The translations under genes were made by a program, and so were the position numbers. DNA of 64,000 nt from Charina bottae (lineage: Eukaryota > Chordata > Lepidosauria > Squamata > Charinaidae): NCBI GenBank assembly GCA_023362775.1, contig JALMGJ010000001.1:62215501-62279500 (forward strand). Reading direction: 5' to 3'. Positions within the stretch are counted from its first letter, which is position 1. Each line of letters starts with the position of its first letter. The notes under the pieces were generated by a model. The model was not told the origin of the DNA. It searched no databases and saw nothing but the letters and a program-made list of their open reading frames with translations. Positions 34,195-45,916 of this stretch are shown here, piece after piece.

Positions 34195-34385
34195 TTGTGA
34201 CAGCCTTTCTGTAAATCATCCTGCTAATCGTCACCTTAAGGGAGCAGTCAGTCTTTATTTCATCCAGGACTGATTGATTGGTTCTGCTTGCAGTCCGTGG
34301 AACTCTTAGTAACAGTCTCCAAATCCATAATTCAAAAGGCATCTCTCTTCTGTCTCCTGCTCTTTCTTTATGTCCAGTGTTCACA
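34195..34385 (-). mobile_element. BovB/RTE LINE C-terminal fragment
   Basis: On the - strand the frame reads PFELWIWRLLLRVPRTASRT and then NQSVLDEIKTDCSL, the characteristic block downstream of the BovB reverse transcriptase. It is short and truncated on both sides, and belongs to the stretch deleted from the 7.6-kb copy. Confidence 0.75.
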
Positions 34386-34964
34386 GGCATACATTATCAC
34401 TAGGAAAAAAATACATTAGCTTGTCTATTTTGATCTTTGTTATCATACAGATATACTTATCCTTCATGATCCTGGCTAAGTTTGTCATTTCCTTTCTCCC
34501 TAGGATTAACCTTGTGTTTACTTCTCCAAGACACTTCCCACTTTTCTCTATTTTTGAGCAAAACTAACAACCACCTTCACTTCTTTGCCTTGAATTCACA
34601 ACAAGCTAGTTGACATCACTTTTGTCCTCTCAGGCTCAGAGAAACTCTCAAAAGAAACTCAGTGCTGTCAGTTTTATAGAAATGGAGGGGTGGACTAAGC
34701 AGATCATCTGTGGGAATCAGGTTGAGGGCCAGAGTTTCTTGGGGACAGATGCCAATTATGTCAACAACCAACAGTTGCTTTGTTTCAAGGCTTAAGCATG
34801 CAAAGCAAAGAATCTGTTAAACCATGGAAAGAGCAGGAAAAGGGGATTCCAGAATTAAACTACAGTGAGTTTAAGAAGGGATTGTATTTTCATGTTGACA
34901 GAGGGCAATCAATTGTTTTAGTGGCTTCATCCTAGTATACAGTAAAGGCTTTATTTTATTTATT

Positions 34965-34968
<4 letters not shown>
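34386..34968. other. Intronic sequence with no recognised feature
   Basis: Nothing recognisable lies between the BovB fragment and the compound microsatellite. Confidence 0.4.
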
Positions 34969-34969
<1 letters not shown>

Positions 34970-35003
<34 letters not shown>

Positions 35004-35030
35004 CATACATACATACATACATACATACAT

Positions 35031-35064
<34 letters not shown>

Positions 35065-35110
35065 TGTATGTGTGTGTGTGTATAGATAGATAGATAGATA
35101 GATAGATAGA

Positions 35111-35178
<68 letters not shown>

Positions 35179-35180
35179 GC
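34970..35180. repeat. Compound microsatellite (AT, CATA, CA, TG, GATA)
   Basis: About 210 bp of simple sequence: (AT)n, (CATA)n, (AC)n, (TG)n, (GATA)n, (AT)n and a second long (AC)n, ending in TATATGCATGCATGCATGC. Open frames of alternating residues on the - strand are artefacts. Adjacent AC and TG tracts are complementary and can fold. Confidence 0.95.
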
Positions 35181-35285
35181 ATGCATGCATGCTTTATATA
35201 CTGTATACTGCTGTGTTGTGACTGAGAGACTTAGGCAAAGTTTGTGCCTAAGAGCCTAGTCACACCATGTAGAATTGAATGTCTG

Positions 35286-37884
35286 GGAACTACTGTTGAG
35301 TTCTTGTCAGTGAGCCTGATAGCTTGATTGCCATCTCATTACTCCTACCACAACTGGAAGAGAAATATTGTCAACAGATCAAAGATTGATGCAGTTGCTA
35401 CCAATCCTCTGGAGGCTGAGCTGATTGTCGATCGAGTAGCCAACACCTTGTTCCAGTATCAGAATGAATTGGCTACCCAGAAAGCCAGCTACCCCAGTTT
35501 CTGAACTAGTCAGACCAGTATATACTACCACTACCACCACAGATGACGCCTGTCCCAACAGGGGCCAAGGCTCTTAACAGCTGCAGTTGCTACACTATAG
35601 CAATCCAACACTAACTCCCTTGCTAGAAAAATATGGGAATCTAAATACATTTACTGCTTTTCTTGCTCATTGTGAATTGTATATCTCCCTGCCACTATGA
35701 AACTTCCCGCCAACGCAGCCCATTCAGGACAAGCCTATTGACTCATATCTGTCACCTACAACAGGATACGGGTTTGGAATGGGAGTATGCTACAGTTTCA
35801 ATTGTTGGCTCAGGATGTGCGCTGCAATGAGAGAGACTTAACTGACCTATTCAAGGAGGGATAGTTCAGTGAAATTCAAGATAAGCTAATTCATCAAAGC
35901 AGTCCAGATATAATAACTGCAGTAATCCAGGTCTGCTTGGACACTGATGAAAAACCCAAGGGACTGCAGGTGAGTAAGGGCTGGAAGGGAAGACACCACA
36001 TATGTTTTCATACCCTCTTCCTTTGCCCTCCACCCACACTTTAGAGCAGGGCTTTCCAAAGTTTTCCCGCGGCAACACACCAACCGCCGTTGGTGTGTCG
36101 CCGCAGGAAAACCCGGAAGTGCCGCCATTGCGGCAGCGTGCAAAACCCCGGAAGCGCTGCTGCCGCTTTCGGTTTTTGCGCACCGCCATTGGTGTATCTC
36201 CACGGGAAAACCCGGAAGCGCTGATGATGATCAGCGCTTCCGGGTTGTGTGGCGACACACCAGACTGTGTGTGGCGACACACTTTTGTGTCGCGACACAC
36301 TGTTTGGAAAGCTCTGCTTTAGAGACTTTGGAAGTTGAATCCACACAGTGGGGAGTCAGCAGAGCTCTGCTTTCTACCTAAGAGAAGTTACATGAGGCCT
36401 ATGGAGCACTGTGGAACACTTGGTCACTCCAAGCAAGAGTGCTCTGCTAATTTCTCTTCTCTCCTACTGTCAAAAACATACAGTAAGTAAAGTACCATGG
36501 AAAAGGGGAAATACTTTGCCAGCAGATGCCCTAAATACTTCATTTCTGGCTTGCTGGGAAATCCATTGCATATAGATATGCCTTCCCTACTGAACTTGTT
36601 TATCCTCCTGTTATGGTTGAGGCCATTGATGCTCAGTCCCATCTCAGAGTGCAGTATAGCTCATGTTGGCAGCCATCAAAAGCTTCTGCAACTTTACTTA
36701 GTCTTTTCCTTCCATTTTCCAGAAGTTGTGGGAATGGACTGGCTACAGACTCACAAACCAAATATTCATGGGACTGTAATAATATTACTTTGAACTCCCT
36801 AACCATGAGGGTTTACTACACTCCTCCTCTCATTGCAGAAGACATGAATCTTCAACAAGCTGGATCTGGGGGAGCTTTCAAACTGATTTATATGAGAGAG
36901 AGACATATTTATTTCACCACCTTTGGTTGTCATAATGGGAGGTTTGAATACACAATAAAGCCCTGTGGACTGGCAAATAGTATTTCAGTCTCTCAGAAAT
37001 GAATACATCATATCTTCTATGATTTCTGAACAAGCTCTTGATTGTTTATTTACATGACTGCTTATTTACTTGGGGATCCTGTCCTCCACGAGTTCAAGTG
37101 GTTCTTCAGTGTCTACACTAGAGAAATGTTCCTTTAATGTTCTTGACTGTCTGGACTACTGTATTCCATATTTCCTCTGAAGGATTTCAGTTGGATCCAT
37201 CTAAAGTACAATCCATTTTACTATGGGAGCTCCATTCCTTTTGCATTATTAGAGAAGTAAAACATTTCATGGTATTTGCTGATTTTTACCATAAATATTC
37301 TTAACTTTGCAACTCTGGCTACCTCATTGACTTGATTTCTCAAGAAGATGAGTGGGATTTCAAAGCCTGCCTATCTTCCATCATAGGGTTCCTACTGCCC
37401 TTCTGTTGTAGTGACTGATATCTCTGATCTCACCTTGGAACTGTGCTTTTAGAGTGCACTTCAGAGTTTCCAGGCAACCTCCTCCCTTGTAACTTTTTTT
37501 ACTCAACAGCTGTTACAAGCCAAGTGAAACTGATATTTTTATCAAGATGTTTTGTCCATCAAAGAGTCCTTTCAGACCTGGTGCCATGTCCTGGAGGTGT
37601 GAGTTATCCTGTAGAAGGTAGAACTGATTATAAGAACCTGGAGCTTCTATAGACTCAGCACAAGCTTAACAAATACCAGGTCAGGAAGTTACAAGCGTGT
37701 TCCTTGTTTTAACATTCAAATCCCTTACATTCCAAGCATACAGAAAAGCAGGCTAATACCTGATCATGCAAACCAGGACATTCCTTGCTTAAAACTCTCC
37801 CAGCCTCCTTTCTGTGCTCAGGAAATTTTGGACCTCCACCCTGTGAAGGTGGAACCACTGCTGAATTCTTGTCAGTGAGCCTGA
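35286..37884 (+). mobile_element. Decayed Ty3/gypsy (sushi-like) LTR retrotransposon
   Basis: A gag-like segment lies at about 35.4-36.0 kb (for example VANTLFQYQNELATQ, and AQDVRCNERDLTDLFKEG near 35.81 kb). A protease/RT-like segment follows at 36.7-37.3 kb (VGMDWLQTHKPNIHG, then FGCHNGRFEYTIKPCGLANS near 36.92 kb, and a motor-like DPSKVQSIL to ADFYHKYS block near 37.2-37.3 kb). Stops and frameshifts interrupt everything. The 19-base phrase TTCTTGTCAGTGAGCCTGA occurs at 35301-35319 and 37866-37884, preceded in both by a similar ggaac.actg.tga tract, and is probably the 3' edge of two decayed LTRs. A hAT element sits inside. No functional protein remains. Confidence 0.6.
36047..36316. mobile_element. 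Non-autonomous hAT element (270 bp)
   Basis: It has ends CAGGGCTTTCCAAAG and (reverse complement) CAGAGCTTTCCAAAC, and the 8-bp duplication CTTTAGAG (36039-36046, 36317-36324). The same family as the 27.8- and 58.1-kb copies, with GACACAC subterminal repeats at the right and several ccggaagcgctg-type internal words. It inserted into the Ty3/gypsy relic and is therefore younger. Confidence 0.93.
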
Positions 37885-38400
37885 CATCATCTGCTTTCTC
37901 AGGTGAATGGCAGGACAAATGGTACTCTCATGCATATGCTTGTAATGATTATAATCCACCAATAGGTTCTCTGGGGCAGTCTGTAGTGAAGTTCATGGAA
38001 CTATGGTATTCTAAGTTCTTATCATGTAAACATTGAAAAGGAGATGTATGTGATGTCAAAATATCTCCATGGTACTTGGCTGCTCATTTCCATGGTACCT
38101 GAGTGGATATTATGTTCCTTTAATTCTAGTAATAAGCCATTTCAGTTGAGGTACCTCATTTATGAAATGCCCTGCCATTGCTCTCTGTTCTGTGTCTTTC
38201 TTTGATGGATTTTCCTTGTTACGAAGTCTTAATGGAATCAAGAATGTTTTAAGGATTCTTAATTTTTTTCTAAATGAAAGGAAGCAGGCAGCAGGCAATT
38301 AACATTGTAGCTCAGATACCATGAACAGTTATCAAAAACATGAAAAATAGCAATAAACATACTGGTTTGGGAATCAGTTTCATAATGTATTTTTTCTTGT
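37330..38400. other. Intronic sequence, mostly unrecognised
   Basis: Apart from the probable right LTR edge near 37845-37884, no element or exon is recognised. Confidence 0.35.
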
Positions 38401-38404
38401 TTTT

Positions 38405-38475
38405 AATGTTTTTATTTGACCGCCCAGAGTTGTTGAGAGTTGGGTAGCTTATAAATTTAATACATAATAATAGCT
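38405..38475 (+). mobile_element. L2/CR1-type LINE 3' terminus fragment
   Basis: The tract gaccgcccagagttgttgag ... ttgggtagcttataaattta keeps the order of the shared LINE 3' end, without any coding part, and is followed by a short ATAATA run. Confidence 0.5.
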
Positions 38476-38960
38476 TGAGCAACACAACAGGAAAGTCACT
38501 CTCTCTGGTAGCTACTTAACTATGCCATAAGACTGTATATCCTGTATATCTGTATGTTAGTATGTATTTGATTTATACTCCACCTTTCTACTGAACTGAG
38601 TTCTCAAGATGGCTAACAAATAATAAGAATAAGAATACGAAACCACAAAAAGAGTACTGTTAAGCGGTACATATTAAAAGCCTGGGGAAAGAGACAGCTT
38701 TAGAAATTTTCTGAACTCTGAGAGAACGGGGTTCAAACATGGCTCTGGAAAGAATATATTCATAGCCTGAAAGTAACACAAGAGAAGATCCTCTCCTTCA
38801 TTGTCCACCAAAGACAGCTCTTGGACAGCAGGGTATCTTCAGAAGGGGCTGTCCTGCAGATCTTAACATTGTAATGGTTTGTAATGGGAGAGGCAGTCAT
38901 TCAATTAGTCAGGCCCACAAATGACTTAAAGCTTTCAGGAGTTAAACCAACACCTTAAAT

Positions 38961-39309
38961 CAGAGCTTTCCAAACATTTCATGTTGGTGACACACTTTTT
39001 AGACATGCATCATTTCGCAACACACTCTTACAGCAGGGCATCATTTCGTGACACTCTTACAGCAGGGCACAAGGCAGGCACTAGGACCTGCGCGGAATCA
39101 CAGCAGGTTTGGAGGCAGCAAGGCACAAGGCAGGCACTAGGACCTACGCGGAATCCTGGCAGGGCAGGTTTGCAGGCAGCAAGGCACAAGGCAGGCACCA
39201 GGACCTGCGCGGAATCCTGGCAGGGCTCGGAGGCAGCAGCAGCCGTGACACACCCAGACACTGCAGCCGACACACTAATGTGTCCCGACACACAGTTTGG
39301 AAAGTTCTG
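38961..39309. mobile_element. Non-autonomous hAT element (349 bp) with internal minisatellite
   Basis: Ends CAGAGCTTTCCAAAC and (reverse complement) CAGAACTTTCCAAAC, and a perfect 8-bp duplication CCTTAAAT (38953-38960, 39310-39317). It has right-end GACACAC subterminal repeats as in its relatives, but the centre is replaced by a ~56-61-bp tandem repeat (listed separately). Confidence 0.93.
39066..39237 (+). repeat. Minisatellite, three units of 55-61 bp
   Basis: Units begin GGCACAAGGCAGGCAC at 39066, 39122 and 39183. They share ggacct(g/a)cgcggaatc and differ by a 5-bp length change and scattered substitutions. Confidence 0.9.
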
Positions 39310-39734
39310 CCTTAAATAGTGTCTGGTAAGGAACTGGCAAGCAGTTTAGATGTCTCAATACAAGCATTATGAGATCTCTATTCCTTATACCAGTTAATAT
39401 CTAGCAATCAAAACTGGCATCAGTTGCAATTTCTGGACATTTTCCAAAAGCAACCCCACACAGAGGGCATTACTTCAATACATCATCAAGATTGGATGTA
39501 ACCAAAGCATGAATAGCTATCACCAAATCTGACTGGCTCAGAAAGAGTTGCAACTGGCACAGGAGCTGTGATTGTACAAACCCATTTCTTAAGTACAAAG
39601 AACTGCACTCTTAACAAATGAGACAAGGAAAAGGTGAAATAAGTGAAATTACAGTCCCTCTTATGCCCACATGGCCTTTATGTTACTAGAGGGGAAGTTT
39701 TATTTTGCAAAGTAAAATAAAATGTCGCCTGAAC

Positions 39735-39793
39735 CTTCATAGGTTGTAAACCGCCCAGAGTCCCCCGTGGGGGAGTTGGGCGGTGATAAATTT

Positions 39794-39832
<39 letters not shown>

Positions 39833-39843
39833 GTGATAAATTT

Positions 39844-39880
<37 letters not shown>
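39735..39880 (+). mobile_element. L2/CR1-type LINE 3' terminus with (GATA)n tail
   Basis: Only the terminal motif is present (gtaaaccgcccagagtcccc ... gggggagttgggcggtgata), followed by aatttGATA repeats at about 39797-39832 and, after a repeated tgtgataaatttgatag unit, a second (GATA)n at about 39846-39880. Confidence 0.85.
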
Positions 39881-39881
<1 letters not shown>

Positions 39882-40722
39882 GCTAATTTTAAATCCACCC
39901 AAAAGTCAAGCAGTACAAAGACATTTTAATCTGAGGTGCTAGTCTTTTCCTGTTAGACCTGGCTTCTGATGGGAGTGGGAAAAGCTGAAAACTGTTGAGA
40001 AAAACCTGAAAGTCTATATATGGTTAATGGGCCTTATGTTGCCTTACTTACTTGAGTAAAAATGAGTAATCAAAGCCTAACATAATATTTCTATAATTAT
40101 TATAATCCATTAGTTGCCAGGCTGGTTGGATTGCCTGAAAATTCTTACCTTAATTAAAGGAATGTAAATTCCATACAAGGGATTTTTCCAGTCAGAGAAT
40201 TTTAGGGCTTTCCCTGTGCAGAAGTGGAAAGTTTCATATTGCTTGCCATGTTATGGATTTGACAAGATTCATTTCTGGGATCCAAGACAAATAAGTGGTT
40301 GTCTTGTAAATTTTAGTGTCAGAACTCTGTGGTCTCAAGATTTTGAACTTTTAGTCATCTCTGCTGTAGAGAGAATATGATTCTAGTTTGGGATGATTGT
40401 TAGAGGCTGGCCTTCCTGAAGTCAAAACATTACCTTACTGTATGTTATCCATTACAGTATTCTGAAATGTCTTCCTTCTGTTCCATTGATAGAACTTTTT
40501 GCTAAAAACGTCTTTAGTTATTTTGCACTGATAAGCATGAGAGCCATCCATCCATATCCTAGAATTCTGTGCTAAAACTGCTAAGTACCACAATTAGGAA
40601 AATGGCCATCATAAATGTCCTTACTCTTATGCTGAAAATAATAATGGTGATGATGCTGATGTCTGCACTATTTATTTGTTTTAGACTGGATCCACCAAAA
40701 GCTTCTATTCCAATATAGAGAG
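39881..40722. other. Intronic sequence with no recognised feature
   Basis: AT-rich DNA without a recognisable repeat or exon. Confidence 0.4.
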
Positions 40723-40987
40723 AGACAGTTTGGGGTACTGTAGTGGTTAAGGTGCTGGCCTAGAAACCAGGAGACTGTGAGTTCTAGGCCTGCCTTAGGC
40801 ATGAAAACTGGCTGGGTGACTTTGGGACAGTCACTCTCTCTCAGCCCAACCCACCTCACAAGGTTGTTGTTGTGGGGAAAATAGGAAGAAGAATTATCGT
40901 ATGTTCGCTACCTTGAGTTGATCAAATATGAAAAAAGGTGGGATAAAATAACATTATTATTATTATTAATAATAATAATAATAATAT
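40723..40987 (+). mobile_element. CORE-type SINE with (ATT)n/(AAT)n tail
   Basis: tRNA-like head (gtagtggttaaggtgctggc; gagttctaggcc as a box B variant), CORE segment (ggctgggtgactttgggaca), then ctcacctcacaaggttgttg and a 3' end passing into ATT and AAT repeats at about 40955-40987. Confidence 0.87.
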
Positions 40988-41302
40988 CCATCTCTTTAAC
41001 TATCTTCTCCCTGTTCTGAATGATGCCATAGGATTATTTTTGCTTTGTTGTTTCCATGCTTAGCCATACATTCAACCACCTTATATTAAAAAATGCCCAT
41101 TAAGGAAAGTCATGTACAAAAAGGGGAAATTCTAGGAAGAATGCATACAAAGAAAGTATATCTTAGGAGAAGTACTCAGAAAAATGTGAAGGTATTTTCA
41201 TGCAAATAATTTTGGCTAAAGTTATAAATGAATGCAGAAACAGGTCCATTAAAACTTAAAATTGCCCAGTTAAGAAAATGGGAAATTATTAAATTGACAG
41301 CC

Positions 41303-41540
41303 CAAGTGGTTAAGGTGCTGGGCTAGAAACAGGAGACTGAGAGTTCTAGTTCCGCCTTAGGCATGAAAGCTGGCTGGGTGACCTTGGGCCAGTCCCTGTC
41401 TCTCAGCCCAACTCACCTCACAGGGTGGTTGTTGTGGGGAAAATAGGAAGAGGAAGGAGTATTAGGTATGTTCGCCGCCTTGAGTTATTTATAAAAATAA
41501 TAAAGGCGGGATAGAAAATAAATTAAATAAATAATAAATT
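41303..41540 (+). mobile_element. CORE-type SINE
   Basis: Same family and orientation as the copy 580 bp upstream: caagtggttaaggtgctggg, gagttctagttccgcc, ggctgggtgaccttgggcca, ctcacctcacagggtggttg and an AAATAAATAA end. Confidence 0.87.
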
Positions 41541-43514
41541 CGTCCATGTATTTTCTATTTTTGTTCTTTCTGAACTTTACTGGTTCGAATGTGCTTTTAG
41601 GACTGAAAACTGTATTTTTTGGAAGCCTAAAAGAACTACTGCTTCTGTGCCATGAAACCTCAATCTGCAGTGTATGGTGTAATCATAAACAGGCATATTT
41701 CTAGATTCCCCTTTCAGTGAAATATTGGAAGGAGAACCTAGAAATACGTCTGTTTAAAACAACTTGTGGGGATATGCAACAAAACTGGAATGTTGTATGC
41801 ATGTTGGAAACTATGAGCACGTTGTTATGGGTTGTGAAATACTGTATATTTAGTGCAATCCAGCTGGGAATTCTGAACATTGCAATCCAGCACCAGGAAG
41901 GAGAAGGCTGTTTTATGACCATACGATATGCTGATCAAAATGTATGAGACCTATTGCTGAGCCTCCCCTCCATGTTTCTCAGATATTAATGGGACTACAG
42001 TATCTTCTGTTTTTTTTATTCTCCCAAAGCTGCTTTGTAGGAGACTAGTCACATCTGTGTACCCCACTTCTGCCCCTAAGTTTGAGAGGCCTCACTTCTA
42101 CTGTTTTCTTATCTGACGTAATTTTAACCTCACTCTATAATAATATTGTAATATAATCAACCTGAGCAATGCCTATTATTCTGGAAATTTTGAAGCAAGG
42201 AAAAAATGAAAAATGTCCAGCTGAGGGTGTGTGTGGGGGGGAATGGAAATATTGGGAAAATGTGAAATCAATTCAACACTTTTATCACACTTTATACATA
42301 CAAATACTTGTATTTGTACAGATGTGTACCGCACCACTGGGACAGTGACAGGGATAGGGTTATCAACCTTAGATCAAAAGTCAGTAAGTGGAAGCAACTC
42401 TGAGTGAAGAATGACTGAATCTGTCCATCACTTTTTAGTTAAATTTCTTCCTGGAGGAAGAAAGACATTCTTGTCCTTGAATTTGGGAGATATAACATAT
42501 AGTCAGTTTTGTAATTTGGGCTTAGATACTGCATGGTTTTGCATACCAAAGTGAGTCTTAAACCAGGCTTGGAAAACTGGCAACCAGTTCATTCTTTCAA
42601 CACAGAAGTACGCCTTATGAGGAAACAATCAAAGGCGCATAAAATGAAACCCCCATTGTGTTGCCCTCTGTGTACTGGAATTGTAATACAGTAATCTGTT
42701 ACTATAAACAGTCTTATCTGAATTCTTATTACACAACTTTTAGGAATTATTTGGGGGGCTAAAAGCTGAGTATCAGTAAATGAACTTTTTTGTAACCATT
42801 TTACTATAGACGTTAAAAATATATTAAAAATCCACTTTCCTATTTTTCAGTAAAAAAAAAAAAAGATGTCATTTAGACCAGGATACAATTTTTATTTCTA
42901 AACATCTTCCTTTTCTGTGCCCTCAAATTAAAACCATTCGATGGCTATAAATTCCTTTTCTAATCCTTATATTTGGCTCTAAAATACCTAGTGTTTTTTC
43001 TACAAACGTATTGCCAATAAAATGCAACATATGGTAGCTCTTAGCGAGGAAAATAAAAATGAAAAGCACATTATTAATTCCTTCCCAAATCAAAGAACTT
43101 AAAAAATACATTGTACATTTCTTCTCCCTAGCAGAGAAAGTTGAAACAGGATGTGCACATGACACATGTTAACTTGTCAAATGAAAAAAGGATAATCCTC
43201 CCTCAAAATTGGGGATGTTGAACTACACATCAGACACACTTATTCTGGACGTCCTGATTGCTGAAAGGCTGAAAGGGAGGTAATTTAACATTCAGGATGT
43301 GACATATAGATAATAATAGAAGAAAAACCACACATAAGGTTGGATCCTCAGATGTTCTATTCAAACCAGCCCTGTGGTGAGGGGGCTTTCCAGGAAATGC
43401 CATACTTGGATATCATCTGTTTCCACCCTGTGTGAAAAGTGCTGTAATTTAGTCTCCTGCTTTTAAGTAGCACTAAGGGTTCAGGAGCTAAAGGTAAAAT
43501 GAAGAAAGATTTGT
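41541..43514. other. Intronic sequence, mostly unrecognised
   Basis: A possible L2-like relic on the - strand lies at about 42330-42640 (aactggcaaccagtt and flanking words), too diverged to assign firmly. Otherwise nothing is recognised. Confidence 0.35.
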
Positions 43515-43630
43515 CAGATTTATATCCTGCCTTTTGTTCAGGAGCTTAAGGTATAATACACCCTCCTCCCATGTTTTTTCCTACAACAACCCTGTGAGGC
43601 AGGTTGAGCTAAGAGTGAGTGGTTGGCCAA
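43515..43630 (-). repeat. SINE tail fragment
   Basis: The tract atatcctgccttttgttcag ... ctacaacaaccctgtgaggc resembles the reversed 3' half of CORE-type SINEs, without a head. Confidence 0.5.
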
Positions 43631-44165
43631 AATAGTGACTCATCTCAGTTTAATCAATAGATAAATTATTTCCTGATCCTAATTTCAGTGACTAAAGTCA
43701 AATATAGTATTTCCTCTCCCATTCTTCCAATAATGTATTACCGTTACTTAAACCTTGAAGAATCCAAAACATCATCTGTATACATGATGGCAAAAAATGC
43801 AAAACAAAAAAACCTGAACAACCCCCCTAAAATATGGTCTCTTCATTAAAAGTCTGATTTTCAGTAAACTCAAGGGCAGAAGGATAAAATTAAATAGGCC
43901 ACATGTAATCCTTTCAAATATTTTCCTTGGGACTGTTGCCTCCTAAAATCAAAACAATGCAGTATTATGTATAGTTGTATTCTTGAATAAATTGAGAACA
44001 CAAATTAACTTCCTGTAATAGAATATATTTCCCCCCAAACCTAAATAAAGAAAAATATTGTATACATTCATGGCTATCTCTGTTTAGAAAGGCAAAGAAT
44101 TATCTCTACTGGATCAGATTAAGAGAGGAAAAGTAAAGTAACAGTTTACAAAAGAGTTCTGTAGG

Positions 44166-44395
44166 GGAAGCTGGTTCTCAGCCGGCTTGGGTCGAGGCAG
44201 CCTTCCATCCTTCCGAGGTCGGTAAAATGAGTACCCAGCTAAGCTGGGGGAAAGGTAATCACGACTGGGGAAGGGAATGGCAAACCACCCCGCTGTAAGT
44301 CTGCCTAGAAAACGTCAGCGAAAGCGGCGTCCCTCCAAAGGGTCAGTAATGACTCGGTGCTTGCACAGAGGACCTTTCACTTTCACTTTTCATTG
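44166..44395 (+). mobile_element. Squamate SINE of a second family
   Basis: The body words ccttccatccttccgaggtc, gtaaaatgagtacccagct, gggaatggcaaaccacccc, gaaagcggcgtccct and taatgactcggtgcttgcac followed by an accttTCACTTTCACTTTT tail match a repeat common in squamate genomes as I remember it. The 5' head is missing or not recognised. Confidence 0.65.
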
Positions 44396-44636
44396 GTAGA
44401 AAAGAAAATGAACTTTCTAAAAGCGTAAGTCAGGTACAGATACACAGCAGCTGCAAACAGCTGGTTTTGTTTTCCTATAAAATACCGCTTATGTTAAATG
44501 GTTAAAATAAAATCTCATGGGTCAGCAAGTTGACGGCATCTTTTTGATGGAAGTGATATATGGGAATCCCTAATTTCAATATCTGGAACAGAAGATGCAA
44601 ACAGAATATTATTTGCAAATATTCATGGTTTATTTA

Positions 44637-45479
44637 TTTTATTTTTATTTTATTTTTTTATAGAAAAAGTTTTATTGTTTAAAATACATAACAAACAAAA
44701 AACAAACAAAAACAAGATAAAAAATAATAATAACATACACAAATAAACATACAAGACAAAACATCCTCATTTACATATTACAATCAACCATTGACATCAT
44801 TCCACATAGAACAACTAACTTAAAAAGACTTCCTGTTTCTTCTTTGAAGAAAGCTTCTTATCTTTATTTGATATTTACTATATTTCTATTATTTTTCTCT
44901 TCCCATTAATATTTCTTTTATATACTTGTATCTTATCTCTTTACAAATTACTTAATTCTTAACTTATTGTGAACCTTTCAAATATTCTAATAGTCTAATA
45001 TATTATCCTATTTATCCCTTTTTGTATTTTTTCCACTAAAATAATTTTATAATGTATTCCTTTTGCAAAAATTCTATAAATGGGTTCCATATAAGTTCAT
45101 AATCTCCCAGTTTGTTTTATTAAAGTTGTCAGTCTGTCCATCTGTGCTATTTCCATTGTTTTAATTGTCCATTCTTCTATTGAAGGGATACCATCTTCTT
45201 TCCAATGTTTTGCAAATATAATCCTTGCCGCTGTAGTCAGATGATATAGTAGTTTTTTATGTTCTTTGTTCATCTTCATGTCCGTTAATCCCAATAAATA
45301 AAATTCTGGTTTTTTTTCCATATCCATTTTGATTATTTAACATATATTGCCATGAATTTTTCCCCAATTTTTTTTTGTTTTTTCACATGTCCACCATATA
45401 TGATAGAAAGTTCCCACATTTGTTTTACATTTCCAACATGTATTTGATCTTAGACATTTCATTTTGTACAATCTCTCTG
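44637..45479 (-). mobile_element. 5'-truncated L1 LINE 3' end
   Basis: On the - strand a frame at 45097-45327 reads like the L1 ORF2 C-terminus (LLYHLTTAARIIFAKHWKED followed by a W), then an AT-rich 3' UTR and a poly-A tail seen as a T-rich run at about 44637-44670. A perfect 22-bp duplication starting GCAAATATTCATGG at 44615-44636 and 45480-45501 flanks it. Long duplications and poly-A tails are L1 signatures, unlike the other LINEs here. Confidence 0.88.
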
Positions 45480-45589
45480 GCAAATATTCATGGTTTATTT
45501 AGAGATTGGCTATTATTTCTCCTAAAAAAAAGTTTGAGTGAACTGAACTGAAAAAAGAGAAAATATATTTGGAGCGATGTCATTAATTC

Positions 45590-45684
45590 ACTACTAGTGT
45601 ACTATTACTACTATTATTACTAGTTATTACTATTACTATTATTACTAGTGTAATTCAGTACTAGTGTAGTACTAGTGGAGCACT
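45590..45684 (+). repeat. Impure (ACTATT)n / TACTAG-rich simple sequence
   Basis: The stretch consists of ACT, ATT and CTAGT words repeated with interruptions, immediately before a truncated SINE. Confidence 0.8.
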
Positions 45685-45916
45685 AGCTCCAGCTCCTGCC
45701 AACCTAGCAATTCGAAAGCATGCAAATGCAAGTAGATTAATAGGTACCACTTCGGTGGGTAGGTAACAGCGTTCCGCGCGTGTCATGCGGCCACATGACC
45801 GTGGAAGCGTTTTCGGATAACGCTGGCTCTTCGGCTAACAAACAGAGATGAGCACCGGCCCCTAGAGTCGGACACGACTGCACAAATGTGCGGGGGGAAC
45901 CTTTACCTTTTTTTTT
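45685..45916 (+). mobile_element. tRNA-derived SINE, head truncated
   Basis: It begins at ctagctccagctcctgcc, runs through caattcgaaagcatgcaaat, ggtaccacttcggtggg and cggccacatgaccgtgg, and ends in ggggggaaccttTACCTTTT. Same family as 21982-22313 in the opposite direction. A cattaattca word on the right also occurs near 45579, a possible target duplication enclosing the simple sequence. Confidence 0.85.

Larger units (their letters stand above)
38558..39600 (-). mobile_element. Decayed CR1/L2-type LINE 3' region
   Basis: On the - strand, words typical of the LINE C-terminus and 3' UTR can be followed through many substitutions, including a tail-like ttgagaactcagttcagtag ... ggtggagtataaatcaaat at the 3' end and a decayed ggaactggcaagcagtt tract near 39330. 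A hAT element (38961-39309) interrupts it. It is older and more diverged than the 17-21 kb copies. Confidence 0.5.

Noticed and set aside
34871..35190. Open frames of alternating cysteine/valine and tyrosine/isoleucine
   Set aside because: They are translations of AC, AT and GATA microsatellites.
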